Shown here in pieces: positions 1-7,490 of a stretch of 17,264 nucleotides of DNA. The notes under the pieces were generated by a model. That model had not been told where the DNA came from, made no database searches, and saw only the letters and a program-made list of their open reading frames with translations. The stretch lies in contig JAJJXM010000199.1 in NCBI GenBank assembly GCA_024516155.1, positions 1 to 17,264 on the forward strand, in the 5' to 3' direction. Positions within the stretch are counted from its first letter, which is position 1. Each line of letters starts with the position of its first letter. Source of the stretch: Pyronema omphalodes (taxonomy: Eukaryota > Ascomycota > Pezizomycetes > Pezizales > Pyronemataceae). Made by a program: the position numbers and the translations under genes.

Positions 1-430
1 GCAAATGGGACACACCTACGGTGTTGCCACAGCAAGCGAGAGTGCTGTCACAGCTATGTAGTCCCACTCAGGCAAGCGAGAGTGGTCTGTCCAGTCAACG
101 CGAGCCAGAGTGGTCTTGCAAGACCCTTTTTGACGTGATTGACTGCAAATACAAGAATTAGTTCAAAAATGAAAGAATTACAATGCGTGCTGAATGAAAA
201 ACATGCACAGGAAATTATGCTTGATATTCAATCAAAACGTTACATGTTTGGATTAGACTTCATTTGAGTGTAGCAACGACATACTGTGTTGTGTCAGCGA
301 GTCTAGCCATGCCAGCGAGAGTGCTCTGTCTAGTCACAGCGAGCGAGAGCGCTCTGTCTAGACACGCAAGCGAGAGTCACAGCGAGCGAGAGTGGTCTGT
401 CTAGTCGCAGCGAGCAACAGTCTCCACACA
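1..430. repeat. Palindrome-rich spacer left of copy A
   Basis: One subrepeat (anchor GAATTACAATGC at 175) plus a cluster of GCGAGCGAGAGTGCTCTGTC-like repeats at 300-420. Visible palindromes: ACACC TAC GGTGT (12-24), GGTCTTGCAAGACC (112-125, perfect 14 bp), AGAGCGCTCT (346-355) and TGTCTAGACA (355-364). Confidence 0.8.
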
Positions 431-601
431 ACAAATTATGTATCTTAAAATCGATTATCATTATATCAAGTTATCATTATTCTTCTATATTCTTCACCCT
501 GTAAATTTATTCATCTTGTAGATTCATCCATGACATGCCCGAGTGACAACGCATGACTAGTCCATGCATGCTCATCGACCCCCTCTGGCCATCAGCCCTC
601 T

Positions 602-649
602 CTCTGCCTAATCGACCCTCTGCCTGATCGATCCTCTGCCGAATCCTAC
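602..649. repeat. C-rich leader with 16-bp repeats
   Basis: Three imperfect 16-bp repeats begin with CTCTGCC at 602, 618 and 634 and vary around CTCTGCCTGATCGATC. The same block precedes copy B (about 4342-4388). Copies C, D and E instead have a shorter related leader (7610-7730, 10925-11045, 14239-14360) in which the third repeat is replaced by a purine stretch with AGTAGGTAGATAAAGAAAG. Confidence 0.7.
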
Positions 650-713
650 CCCCTCACTCACCCCGACTGCACACAGCCCATGAGCCCATCCCGTTCTATC
701 CAGTGCAGCGACA

Positions 714-771
714 GGGATCAATCACGAAACTACTGGTGCACAGGGATGAATCACGAAACTACTGGTGCATA
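714..771 (+). repeat. 29-bp tandem duplication
   Basis: GGGATCAATCACGAAACTAC at 714 recurs at 743 with one change (GGGATGAATC) within a 29-bp period. Equivalents lie at 4454-4511, 7769-7826, 11084-11141 and 14398-14455. The period is not a multiple of three, so the two copies are read in different frames of the 61-codon ATG frame that spans them. This argues against that frame being a protein repeat. Confidence 0.85.
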
Positions 772-893
772 TCTCCATCCTCCATCATGCAATCGAAATC
801 ACAAAGTGTCGACAGAGGAATCGAGCGACGTGAGTCAGGGAGGGAATACAGCCCGAGTGAAGTGAACGGGAAACCAGAGGAATTTGTTACTTG

Positions 894-985
894 TGCATAT
901 ATTTATTTGTACATGTTATTTGTAGATATGTTTAGTTGTATGTGTTTATTTGTGGATATATTTATTTGTGGATATTCATTGTGTT
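894..985 (+). repeat. T/G-rich tract of degenerate TTATTTGT repeats
   Basis: TTATTTGT or close variants recur about five times at 14-17-bp steps, ending in two near-perfect copies of TTTATTTGTGGATAT. The + strand is almost free of C here. Equivalents are at 4634-4725, 7949-8040, 11264-11355 and 14578-14669. The tract is AT-rich and probably easy to unwind; no function can be assigned. Confidence 0.75.
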
Positions 986-1247
986 TACGTTCGCAGCTAC
1001 CTGTGGGGGGAAGAGGAGAGGGAGCGAGAGGGCAGGAGGAGGGAAAAGGGCAAGGCACGGAGGATGCTGAAGGAGCGAGGGAAGCAGTGGCTGGTAGCTT
1101 GAGCGAGAGCGTGGTGTAGCGAGTATGGTGGAGCCTCGCTTACTACAAGAAGAGCAGATAGTATGTTAGCAACGCTGCAGTGGAGGAGATGTGATACCAA
1201 AACAGAGAACGTATATTTCATGCATAAAAGGTTGAGAATTCGAATTT

Positions 1248-1434
1248 CTCTCTTGGTTTAACACAGAAACAGAAACAAAAGAAGTCATACATGTCATCTC
1301 TCGTGGTTTATTGAGATCGAAGAGACTGATACCTAGAAAAGCAGAGACGTTGGTAAATAGATCGAACAATAAAACCAACGAAAAGAAGACATGACGAGTA
1401 AGAAGAAATCAAATCAAACAGAGAAGAAACGGGG
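1248..1434. repeat. Extra segment unique to copy A
   Basis: These bases are absent from B-E, where the flanks join directly (4985/4986, 8300/8301 and so on). The segment is a diverged copy of 1660-1860: both contain AGAAGTCATACAT, a GTGGTTT-TTGAGATCGAAGAG block, one or more CCTAGAAAAGC repeats and a TAAA(C/T)AGATCGAA block. Copy A therefore has three versions of this sub-block and the other copies one. Either B-E descend from a deletion or copy A gained a duplication. Confidence 0.75.
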
Positions 1435-1515
1435 GGTGTAATAAGTAAGACAAGCAGAGACACGCTTTTGAAGCGGGGTATTAGAAAAGCAGAACGAAAA
1501 AAAAGAGATAACTTT

Positions 1516-1632
1516 ATCTGGGCTTTACGGGAAAGTCCGTCTTCTCCCAGATTCCCAGTTAGGAGGGGATACTCCTGATCGAGTGTTTGATAAGAATAAG
1601 CAAGAAAAACAAGTGCCCAGCAGAGATATGCG
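1516..1632 (+). repeat. Element S, first copy, copy A
   Basis: Element S holds nested inverted repeats. The outer arms are ATCTGGG (1516-1522) and CCCAGAT (1546-1552). Inside is ACGG/CCGT, and further right ACTC/GAGT around CTGATC. It ends in GTGCCCAGCAGAGATATGCG. The outer arms are perfect in all first copies. Just upstream at 1464-1476 is a small perfect hairpin, CGCTT TTG AAGCG. The element may act as RNA structure or as a DNA cruciform or protein site; neither is shown. Confidence 0.65.
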
Positions 1633-1720
1633 AAAAGAAAAAAGAGAAAAAGAGAAAAACAGAAACGAAAGAAGTCATACATTTCAACCCTTGTGGTTTC
1701 TTGAGATCGAAGAGAAGAAA

Positions 1721-1815
1721 CCTAGAAAAGCGGAGAAGATACCTAGAAAAGTAGAGAGAATACCTAGAAAAGCGGAGACGATACCTAGAAAAGCAGAGAG
1801 AATACCTAGAAAAGC
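1721..1815 (+). repeat. 21-bp tandem array, 5 copies (copy A)
   Basis: CCTAGAAAAGC starts at 1721, 1742, 1763, 1784 and 1805, an exact 21-bp period; the last copy is truncated. Tails vary (GGAGAAGAT, AGAGAGAAT, GGAGACGAT). In one frame it reads as a Pro-Arg-Lys-Ala-Glu-type heptapeptide, but that frame is not kept as a gene-sized frame between copies. Confidence 0.9.
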
Positions 1816-1873
1816 ACAAAAGTTAGTAAACAGATCGAAGAACAAAACAAACGAAAGAAACGACCGTACCTTT

Positions 1874-1987
1874 GTCTGGGCTTTACGGGAAAGTCCCGCT
1901 TCTCCCAGATTCCCTGTTAGAGGGGATACTCCGATCGAGTGTTTGATAAGAAGAAGAAGAAAAACAAGTGCCCAGCAAAGATATGCG
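1874..1987 (+). repeat. Element S, second copy, copy A
   Basis: About 93% identical to the first S copies of B-E (8 differences in 114 by eye). The outer arms are kept as TCTGGG/CCCAGA plus a possible G-T pair. The inner hairpin becomes CGGGA AAG TCCCG through two adjacent changes (GT to CG) that restore pairing in a new register. The ACTC/GAGT hairpin is kept with loop CGATC. Confidence 0.65.
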
Positions 1988-1990
1988 GGG

Positions 1991-2194
1991 GGAAAACAAA
2001 ACAAAACAAAGCAAAGCAAAACAAACCAGAAAACAAAACACGAAGAACAAAAACCAAAAACAGAAAACAGAAAACAGAAAAACAGAAAAACCAAAAACAA
2101 AAACACAAAACCAAAAACACAAACACACAAAACCAAAACCAAAAAACAGAGATATGTGAGGAGAAAACAAAACAAAACAAAACAAAAAACAAAG
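1991..2194 (+). repeat. A/C tract almost free of T (copy A)
   Basis: AAAAC, AAAC and AAACC steps dominate. It contains a direct repeat of AGATATG(C/T)G followed by a short G-rich run and then GAAAACAAAACAAAAC, beginning near 1980 and 2151. It follows directly from the second S element. Confidence 0.9.
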
Positions 2195-2441
2195 ATCCGC
2201 AATATATGGTAGAATATTTCGAATATATGTCAAAAAATACTATATCACAGAAGGCCGATGAAGAAAGAAAGGAAAGGAGACCAGGGGGAGGAAGGGGTGT
2301 TTATATAGCTAGTTACAGGTCTGAAAGCAGGATTATGGACAATATCACTTGAGTGAAGATGCCACATTGTGCGTCCTACTGCCACACAGGTTTCTGAGCA
2401 AGGAATGACAAGAGGTGGATCATGAGAACAATACAATTGTT
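2195..2441. other. Single-copy stretch with TATA-like motif
   Basis: This part of the unit has no tandem repeat and no supported gene. It contains an AT-rich start with ATATT TCG AATAT, a G-rich stretch (CCAGGGGGAGGAAGGGGTG) directly before TTTATATAGC (TATATA at 2302-2307), and a perfect hairpin AACAAT ACA ATTGTT at 2427-2441. Equivalents are 5781-6027, 9096-9342, 12409-12655 and 15724-15970. The TATATA cores in those copies are at 5888, 9203, 12516 and 15831. A promoter is possible but rests on motif resemblance alone. Confidence 0.4.
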
Positions 2442-2650
2442 AGAAGGAAGATGGAAAAACAGAAGATGGGAAGAAGGAAGAAGGAAGAAGAAGGGAATAC
2501 GGAAGACGGAGAACGGAAGATTGAAAAAGGAAGACTGAAAAAGGAAGATTGACTCAGGACGATTGACTCAGGACGATTGACAAAGGATGATGGAAGAAGG
2601 AAGATGAGAATCAGGAAGATGAGAATGAGGAAGATGAGTAAGAGGAAGAC
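2442..2650 (+). repeat. Polypurine tract, about 200 bp (copy A)
   Basis: GGAAGA and GGAAGAT recur throughout, with a 14-bp direct repeat GATTGACTCAGGAC in the middle. Copy A has AAGGAAGAAGGAAGAAGAAG and an extra GAATCAGGAAGAT unit absent from the other copies. Confidence 0.88.
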
Positions 2651-2700
2651 AATTTTCACACTCGATGTCACACTGCGAGGCCTAGAACTTGCTCATGTTT

Positions 2701-2847
2701 ATCACGAGATTTGAATGGCATTCTTCGAGGTCAACTGGGTCATGGAGTATCACGACATTTGAATGGCATTCTTCGTGGCCAACTGGGTCATGGTTTATCA
2801 CGCGATTTGAATGGCATTGTTCGAGACCAGGAACTGGGTCATAGTAG
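2701..2847 (+). repeat. 48-bp repeat x3 (copy A)
   Basis: ATCACG(N)(N)ATTTGAATGGCAT starts at 2701, 2749 and 2797; the third copy is 51 bp because of a 3-base insertion. The period is a multiple of three, so 16-residue repeats appear in frames on both strands. The + frame has no ATG (the 89-codon version starts at TTG), so coding is not supported. Copy 2 contains TGGCCAACTGGG (2776-2787), matching 11 of 12 positions of the Pol III A-box consensus. Copy 3 contains GTTCGAGACC (2819-2828), close to a B box. A TTTT follows at 2882-2885. Confidence 0.9.
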
Positions 2848-3139
2848 ACAACAGTTACCCTCTCGTAAGTTTGCATCTTTGTTTTGCTGCGTGGGGCAGC
2901 TTAATTCTCTCGCGAAGAATCAGCACGTGACTCTCAGCTGCATCGCGTCTGCTACCCCATCCACTGTGAGTTGCAAGTGACGCGCTGCAAAGAAAGAATG
3001 CAGTTTGAGGAGATACAAAAAGTGATGATTCTTGTTTTCGGTATTTGATTTTCATGAATATCAATAGTTTAAGGTTATAGCAAACAGCGATAATTCTTGT
3101 TTTTGTTTATTTTTTCTGTATTGATGTTCAACATACACG
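2848..3139. other. Stretch between 48-bp repeats and terminal hairpin
   Basis: No gene seen. It holds a GC-mixed part with ATTCT CTCGCGA AGAAT (near 2904-2920), then two diverged direct repeats of about 48 bp at 3017-3064 and 3081-3131, both built around GCGATAATTCTTGTTTT-like sequence. Equivalents are 6424-6714 (repeats within 6594-6706), 9739-10029, 13053-13343 and 16368-16660. In copy E the first repeat has TTTAGATTTTC for TTTAATTTTC. Confidence 0.55.
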
Positions 3140-3209
3140 AGGCCCGCTGCTTCTCGAGACAAGACTAATAACCACCCGTCTGTTTTTGAGAGGGAGCGGG
3201 CCTTTTTTT
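3140..3209 (+). terminator. Long stem-loop plus T-run (copy A)
   Basis: The 26-nt arms 3140-3165 and 3178-3203 flank a 12-nt loop. By eye they give 20 Watson-Crick pairs, 3 G-T pairs and 3 mismatches. The outer end is AGGCCCGCT paired with AGCGGGCCT. Seven T (3203-3209) start at the base of the stem. GC-rich stem plus T-run is the form of an intrinsic terminator acting on rightward transcription; an RNA-processing signal or a DNA cruciform are alternatives. Confidence 0.6.
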
Positions 3210-4180
3210 GCGTTAGGTAAGCAGCAGCAGCACACCAGGTAAACAAGAGTACCACCCGCATCTGCAGCTGCCTCGCTGTGCCCTCTGCTGTCGCGAGTGG
3301 CGTGTTCAGAAGGAGCAATTCGGCTCAGCAAACACAAAACAAAAATGAAAAGAAAAATCGCAATGCATGTGAAATGAGTATGATAAACAAGAAAGTAACC
3401 TTGATATCTTCTATAAAAAAGTTTGGATAATTATATTCACAAAATTTCAGATACTTGGCTCAAAAGTGATTCGCAAGTAGCAACAACTGAACGAAGAAGG
3501 GACACACCGACGGTGTGCCACAGCGAGCGAGGAGCGCTCTGACAGCTGCTAGCACAGCAAGCGAGAGTGTTCCTACAAGACACATTCTCACGTGATTTAT
3601 TGCAAACACAAAAAGTGTTCAAAAAATGAAAGAATTACAATGCGTGCTGAATGAGAAAGATGAATAACAAATTAAGCTTGATATTAAATCAAACGGTTAC
3701 ATGTTTGGATCAAATGTCATTCGCACGTAGCAACAACTGAATGCAAATGGGACACACCTACGGTGTTGCCACAGCAAGCGAGAGTGCTGTCACAGCTATG
3801 TAGTCCACTCAGGCAAGCGAGAGTGGTCTGTCCAGTCAACGCGAGCCAGAGTGGTCTTGCAAGACCCGTTTTGACGTGATTGACTGCAAATACAAGAATT
3901 GTTCAAAAAATGAAAGAATTACAATGCGTGCTGAATGAAAAACATGCACAGGAAATTATGCTTGATATTCAATCAAAACGTTACATGTTTGGATTAGACT
4001 TCATTTGAGTGTAGCAACGACATACTGTGTTGTGTCAGCGAGTCTAGCCATGCCAGCGAGAGTGCTCTGTCTAGTCACAGCGAGCGAGAGCGCTCTGTCT
4101 AGACACGCAAGCGAGAGTCACAGCGAGCGAGAGTGGTCTGTCTAGTCGCAGCGAGCAACAGTCTCCACACAACAAATTAT
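3210..4180. repeat. Palindrome-rich spacer, copy A type
   Basis: Longest spacer in the window. It contains a strongly diverged subrepeat near 3330-3440, then two clear ones (anchors at 3632 and 3916, 284 bp apart). ACACCGACGGTGT occurs near 3503 and GGTCTTGCAAGACC at 3853-3866. The right half (3743-4180) matches 1-440 almost exactly. Confidence 0.8.
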
Positions 4181-4744
4181 GTATCTTAAAATCGATTATC
4201 ATTATATCAAGTTATCATTATTCTTCTATATTCTTCACCCTGTAAATTTATTCATCTTGTAGATTCATCCATGACATGCCCGAGTGACAACGCATGACTA
4301 GTCCATGCATGCTCATCGACCCCCTCTGGCCATCAGCCCTCTCTCTGCCTAATCGACCCTCTGCCTGATCGATCCTCTGCCGAATCTACCCCCTCACTCA
4401 CCCCGACTGCACACAGCCCATGAGCCCATCCCGTTCTATCCAGAGCAGCGACAGGGATCAATCACGAAACTACTGGTGCACAGGGATGAATCACGAAACT
4501 ACTGGTGCATATCTCCATCCTCCATCATGCAATCGAAATCACAAAGTGTCGACAGAGGAATCGAGCGACGTGAGTCAGGGAGGGAATACAGCCCGAGTGA
4601 AGTGAACGGGAAACCAGAGGAATTTGTTACTTGTGCATATATTTATTTGTACATGTTATTTGTAGATATGTTTAGTTGTATGTGTTTATTTGTGGATATA
4701 TTTATTTGTGGATATTCATTGTGTTTACGTTCGCAGCTACCTGT

Positions 4745-4770
4745 GGGGGGAGGGAGAGGGAGCGAGAGGG
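4745..4770 (+). other. G-quadruplex-capable G tract
   Basis: A run of six G is followed by three runs of GGG with spacers of 1, 3 and 7 bases, which satisfies the usual G3+N1-7 pattern. More GGG runs follow to about 4796. Identical tracts lie at 8060-8085, 11375-11400 and 14689-14714. In copy A (1005-1050) the spacing is disturbed (gaps of 9, 7, 8 and 4), so the strict pattern is lost although the region stays G-rich. Folding is inferred, not shown. Confidence 0.6.
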
Positions 4771-5075
4771 CAGAAGGAGGGAAAGGGAAAAGGCACGGAG
4801 GATGCTGAAGGGCGAGGGAAGCAGTGGCTGGTGGTTGAGCGAGAGCGTGGTGTAGCGAGAGTATGGTGGAGCCTCGCTTACTACAAGACGGGCAGATAGT
4901 ATGTTAGCAACGCTGCAGTGGAGGAGATGTGATACCAACACAGAGAACGTTTATTTCATGCATAAAAGGTTGAGGATTCGAATTTAGAAACGGGGGGTGT
5001 GATAAGTAAGAAAAGCAGACGCACGCTTTTGAAGCGGGGTATTAGAAAAGCAGAACGAAAAAAAGAGATAACTTT

Positions 5076-5189
5076 ATCTGGGCTTTACGGGAAAGTCCGT
5101 CTTCTCCCAGATTCCCAGTTGGAGGGGATACTCTGATCGAGTGTTTGATAAGAATCACAAGAAAAACAAGTGCCCAGCAAAGATATGCG
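5076..5189 (+). repeat. Element S, first copy, copy B
   Basis: Outer arms ATCTGGG at 5076-5082 and CCCAGAT at 5106-5112; inner ACGG/CCGT; then ACTC TGATC GAGT. It is preceded by the hairpin CGCTT TTG AAGCG at 5024-5036. Confidence 0.65.
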
Positions 5190-5269
5190 AAAAGAAAAAA
5201 GAGAAAAACAAAAACGAAAGAAGCCATACATTTCAACCCTTGTGGTTTCTTGAGACCGAAGAGAAGATA

Positions 5270-5407
5270 CCTAGAAAAGCGGAGAAGAAACCTAGAAAAG
5301 CAGAGAGAATACCTAGAAAAGCGGAGAAGAAACCTAGAAAAGCAGAGAGAATACCTAGAAAAGCGGAGAAGATACCTAGAAAAGCAGAGAGAATACCTAG
5401 AAAGCAC
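5270..5407 (+). repeat. 21-bp tandem array, 7 copies (copy B)
   Basis: Repeats start at 5270, 5291, 5312, 5333, 5354, 5375 and 5396. Two types alternate (GCGGAGAAG and GCAGAGAGA tails), giving a 42-bp higher-order period. The last copy has lost one A (CCTAGAAAGC). Confidence 0.92.
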
Positions 5408-5463
5408 AAAAGTTAGTAAACAGATCGAAGAACAAAACAAACGAAAGAAACGACCGTACCTTT

Positions 5464-5577
5464 GTCTGGGCTTTACGGGAAAGTCCCGCTTCTCCCAGAT
5501 TCCCTGTTAGAGGGGATACTCCGATCGAGTGTTTGATAAGAAGAAGAAGAAAAACAAGTGCCCAGCAAAGATATGCG
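5464..5577 (+). repeat. Element S, second copy, copy B
   Basis: Lies 388 bp after the first S copy. It carries the CGGGA/TCCCG inner hairpin and runs directly into the A/C tract. Confidence 0.65.
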
Positions 5578-5580
5578 GGG

Positions 5581-5780
5581 GAAAAACAAAACAAAACAAA
5601 GCAAAGCAAAACAAAACAGAAAACAAAAAACGAAGAACAAAAACCAAAAACAGAAAAAACAGAAAAAAATCACAAAACCAAAAACACAAACACAAACACA
5701 CAAAACCAAAAACCAAAAATCAAAAAACAGAGATATGTGAGGAGAAAACAAAACAAAACAAAACAAAACAAAAAACAAAG
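5581..5780 (+). repeat. A/C tract almost free of T (copy B)
   Basis: By eye, only two T occur in 5581-5730. The end is an (AAAAC)n run of about five units before AAAGATCCGC. Confidence 0.92.
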
Positions 5781-6027
5781 ATCCGCAATATATGGTAGAA
5801 TATTTCGAATATATGTCAAAAAATACTATATCACAGAAGGCCGATGAAGAAAGAAAGGAAAGGAGACCAGGGGGAGGAAGGGGTGTTTATATAGCTAGTT
5901 ACAGGTCTGAAAGCAGGATTCTGGACAATATCACTTGAGTGAAGATGCCACATTGTGCGTCCTACTGCCACACAGGTTTCTGAGCAAGGAATGACAAGAG
6001 GTGGATCATGAGAACAATACAATTGTT

Positions 6028-6226
6028 AGAAGGAAGATGGGAAAACAGAAGATGGGAAGAAGGAAGATGGGAAAAATGAAGATGGGAAAACGGAAGACGG
6101 AGAACGGAAGATTGAAAAAGGAAGACTGAAAAAGGAAGATTGACTCAGGACGATTGACTCAGGACGATTGACAAAGGATGATGGAAGAAGGAAGATGAGA
6201 ATGAGGAAGATGAGTAAGAGGAAGAC
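6028..6226 (+). repeat. Polypurine tract (copy B)
   Basis: Uses GATGGGAAAA steps where copy A has GGAAGAAGG, and lacks the extra GAATCAGGAAGAT unit. The GATTGACTCAGGAC pair is kept. Confidence 0.88.
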
Positions 6227-6276
6227 AATTTTCACACTCGGTGTCACACTGCGAGGCCTAGAACTTGATCATGTTT

Positions 6277-6423
6277 ATCACGAGATTTGAATGGCATTCT
6301 TCGAGGTCAACTGGGTCATGGAGTATCACGACATTTGAATGGCATTCTTCGTGGCCAACTGGGTCATGGTTTATCACGCGATTTGAATGGCATTGTTCGA
6401 GACCAGGAACTGGGTCATAGTAG
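6277..6423 (+). repeat. 48-bp repeat x3 (copy B)
   Basis: Repeat starts at 6277, 6325 and 6373. The A-box-like motif is at 6352-6363 and the B-box-like motif at 6395-6404, both unchanged. Confidence 0.9.
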
Positions 6424-6714
6424 ACAACAGTTACCCTCTCGTAAGTTTGCATCTTTGTTTTGCTGCGTGGGGCAGCTGAATTCTCTCGCGAAGAATCAGC
6501 ACGTGACTCTCAGCTGCATCGCGTCTGCTACCCCATCCACTGTGAGTTGCAAGTGACGCGCTGCAAAGAAAGAATGCAGTTTGAGGAGATACAAAAAAGT
6601 GATGATTCTTGTTTTCGGTATTTAATTTTCATGAATATCAATAGTTTAAGGTAATACCAAAAAGCGATAATTCTTGTTTTGTTCATTTTTTCTGTATCGA
6701 TGTCAACATACACG

Positions 6715-6782
6715 GGGCCCGCTGCTTCTCGAGACAAGACTAACAACAACCGTCTTGTTTTGAGAGGGAGTGGGCCCTTTTT
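6715..6782 (+). terminator. Long stem-loop plus T-run (copy B)
   Basis: Arms 6715-6740 and 6752-6777, loop TAACAACAACC, T-run 6778-6782. By eye 21 Watson-Crick pairs, 4 G-T pairs and one G-G mismatch. The outermost pair is G-C, where copy A has A-T. Confidence 0.62.
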
Positions 6783-7490
6783 GCGTTAGGTAAGCAGCAG
6801 CACCACCAGGTAAGCAAGAGTACCACGCAAGCGAGAGTGGTCTTGCAAGACCCGTGTGGACGTGATTGATTGCAGACACAAAAAATATTCAAAAATGCAA
6901 GAATTACAATGCTTGCTGGATGAAAAAGATGCAAAAGAAATTATGCTTGATATTAAATCAAACATTTATTAGACTTCATACAAAAGGGACACACCTACGG
7001 TGTTGCCATAGCAACGGAGAGTGCTCTCACGGCAATGTAGTCTAGTCAGTCTAGTCACAGCGAGCGAGAGTGCTCTCACAGCTATGTAGTCCACTCAGGC
7101 AAGCGAGAGTGGTCTGTCCAGTCAACGCGAGCGAGAGTGGTCTTGCAAAACCCGTTTTGACGTGACTGACTGCAAACACAAAAATTATCCAAAAATGAAA
7201 GAATTACAATGCGTGCTGAATGAAAAACATGCACAAGAAATTAAGCTTGATATTAAATCAAAACGTTACATGTTTGGATCAAATGTCATTTGCACGTAGC
7301 AACAATTGAATGCAGAAGGGACACACCTACAGTGTTGCCACAGCAAGCGAGAGTGCTCTGTCTAGTCACAGCGAGCGAGAGCGCTCAGCGCTCTGTCTAG
7401 ACACGCTGTCTAGACACGCAAGCGAGAGTCACAGCGAGAGTGGTCTGTCTAGTCGCAGCGAGCAACAGTCTGCACACAACAAATTATGTA
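6783..7490. repeat. Palindrome-rich spacer, copy B
   Basis: Subrepeat anchors at 6901 and 7201 (300 bp). GGTCTTGCAAGACC is intact at 6839-6852 but lost in the second subrepeat (TTGCAAAACC near 7145). The palindromes at 346-364 are enlarged here: AGAGCGC TCA GCGCTCT at 7378-7394 and TGTCTAGACA twice, at 7394-7403 and 7407-7416. Confidence 0.8.

Larger units (their letters stand above)
1..679. repeat. Partial unit: tail of the copy left of copy A
   Basis: This matches 3743-4419, the tail of copy A, almost base for base with a few 1-base indels (an extra C near 64 and another near 646). It holds one subrepeat, a palindrome cluster at 300-420, an AT-rich stretch at 430-530 and the C-rich leader. 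The close match shows that the copy to the left carried the same spacer type as copy A rather than the B-D type. Confidence 0.93.
680..4419. repeat. Repeat unit, copy A (long variant, 3740 bp)
   Basis: This is the divergent copy. Compared with B-E it carries about 187 extra bases at 1248-1434, has five rather than seven 21-bp repeats, has a different polypurine tract, and has a longer spacer of a different type at 3210-4419. Within 680-990 and 2690-2990 it is nearly identical to the others, so divergence is concentrated in the repetitive parts. Confidence 0.95.

Noticed and set aside
300..420. Regular short repeats that could suggest a CRISPR array
   Set aside because: The repeats vary in length, overlap one another and have no uniform unique spacers; there are no cas genes.
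680..865. 61-codon ATG frame present in all five copies
   Set aside because: Its conservation is explained by near-identity of the units. It spans a 29-bp duplication read in two different frames, has no recognisable domain and shows no codon-like substitution pattern.
1190..1262. tRNA-like sequence: perfect T-arm GAGAA TTCGAAT TTCTC with a possible acceptor pairing ACCAAAA/TCTTGGT
   Set aside because: There is no room for an anticodon arm, and the T-stem is destroyed in copies B-E (GAGGATTCGAATTTAGA). It is better read as a short palindrome around AATTCGAATT.
1583..2212. 209-codon open frame, the longest in the window
   Set aside because: It starts at GTG, is low-complexity Lys/Asn/Thr from the 21-bp and A/C repeats, and is split by stops and frameshifts in copies B-E despite high overall identity.
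1883..2233. Phe/Cys/Leu-rich frames on the minus strand resembling membrane proteins
   Set aside because: They are the reverse complement of the A/C and AAG-rich tracts; the hydrophobicity is a by-product of TTTTG and CTT repeats, and the frames change between copies.
3446..3460. TTGGCTCAA, which resembles part of the dinoflagellate spliced leader
   Set aside because: Only about nine bases match, the upstream spliced-leader sequence is absent and the string occurs only once, in the copy A spacer.
6788..6816. Two AGGTAAGC motifs 20 bp apart that look like 5' splice donors
   Set aside because: No matching acceptor with branch point or coding exon was seen, and in copy A the second motif is GTAAAC. 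Such motifs are common by chance.
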